Shown: positions 63,738 through 64,000 of the stretch, piece after piece
How positions within the stretch are numbered: the stretch's first letter is position 1
How the letters are laid out: every line of letters begins with the position of its first letter
Source: Tridacna crocea
Lineage: Eukaryota; Mollusca; Bivalvia; Cardiida; Cardiidae
Length of the DNA stretch: 64,000 nucleotides
Assembly (NCBI GenBank): GCA_943736015.1
Contig: OX031071.1
Location: 35,744,619-35,808,618, forward strand
Reading direction: 5' to 3'
Translations under genes and position numbers: made by a program
The notes under the pieces: generated by a model
Seen by the model: the letters and a program-made list of their open reading frames with translations, nothing else
Databases searched by the model: none
What the model was told of the DNA's origin: nothing

Positions 63738-64000
63738 GTATATATGTAGTAAATTCCCCCGACTACCTTTTCTCAACATGACACTCTGGGCTTATCCTGC
63801 AATTTGCCATTGGTCCATCTTGCCACAACATATTTACCTATAAAGCCACCCTTAAATAAGCATTTTGCCAAAACGGACTTCCTGAACAAAGTATCAAGCC
63901 TTTTGCAAAAACAAAAAAAAAACAAAACCTATAGGCCATTTGCTGAAATGCAGCCTTCCTGAACAATTAAGTAAGATTTTGTAAATACAGCCATCAGGCC

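Overview
The window looks like intronic and intergenic DNA of an animal, most likely a bivalve mollusc. The inference rests on AT-rich sequence, very low coding density, GT-AG introns of up to about 9 kb, and a dense load of repeats. Several repeats have the build described for bivalve 'pearl'/Helentron-type elements: a short terminal motif (TAGCTCACCTGAG), internal tandem units and a 3' hairpin. The species cannot be named from sequence alone.

One gene is supported, on the + strand, spread over 18488-63737 and running off the right edge. Exons at 18488, 23284, 25823, 27508 and 34364 join in phase to give one partial and one complete cadherin repeat. They are followed by EGF-like modules, one per exon, each flanked by phase-1 introns (42665, 45709, 46400, 55795, 56565, 58604, 60009, 62021, 63630). 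A further EGF exon at 62825 has lost 51 nt in frame. The visible product is about 525 residues of an extracellular cadherin-EGF protein. The EGF exons arose by tandem duplication of exon plus intron; intron units of about 770 bp and 805 bp are still recognisable. A possible upstream cadherin exon lies at 14801-14974.

Region 1-14.4 kb is almost entirely short DNA transposons. Four families (called A, B, C and F here) share TTAA target sites, CCCTTT-type ends and a long central palindrome, which fits non-autonomous piggyBac-like MITEs. Some 50 copies and fragments occur through the window, often abutting or nested, and three have an empty paralogous site in the same window. Two more palindromic MITE families (D and G), a foldback element, a Mutator-like MITE and tRNA-derived SINEs are also present.

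Region 15-22 kb holds pearl/Helentron-like elements plus a SINE-poor, less AT-rich stretch at 17.0-17.9 kb that I cannot identify. Region 27.9-33.8 kb is a nested stack of pearl/Helentron-like elements; others lie at 3.0-4.8, 38.5-40.2, 51.7-55.0 and 60.5-61.8 kb. The 38.5 kb copy contains a LINE reverse-transcriptase fragment. I saw no LTR retroelement, Polinton, rRNA gene, CRISPR array or convincing functional tRNA gene.
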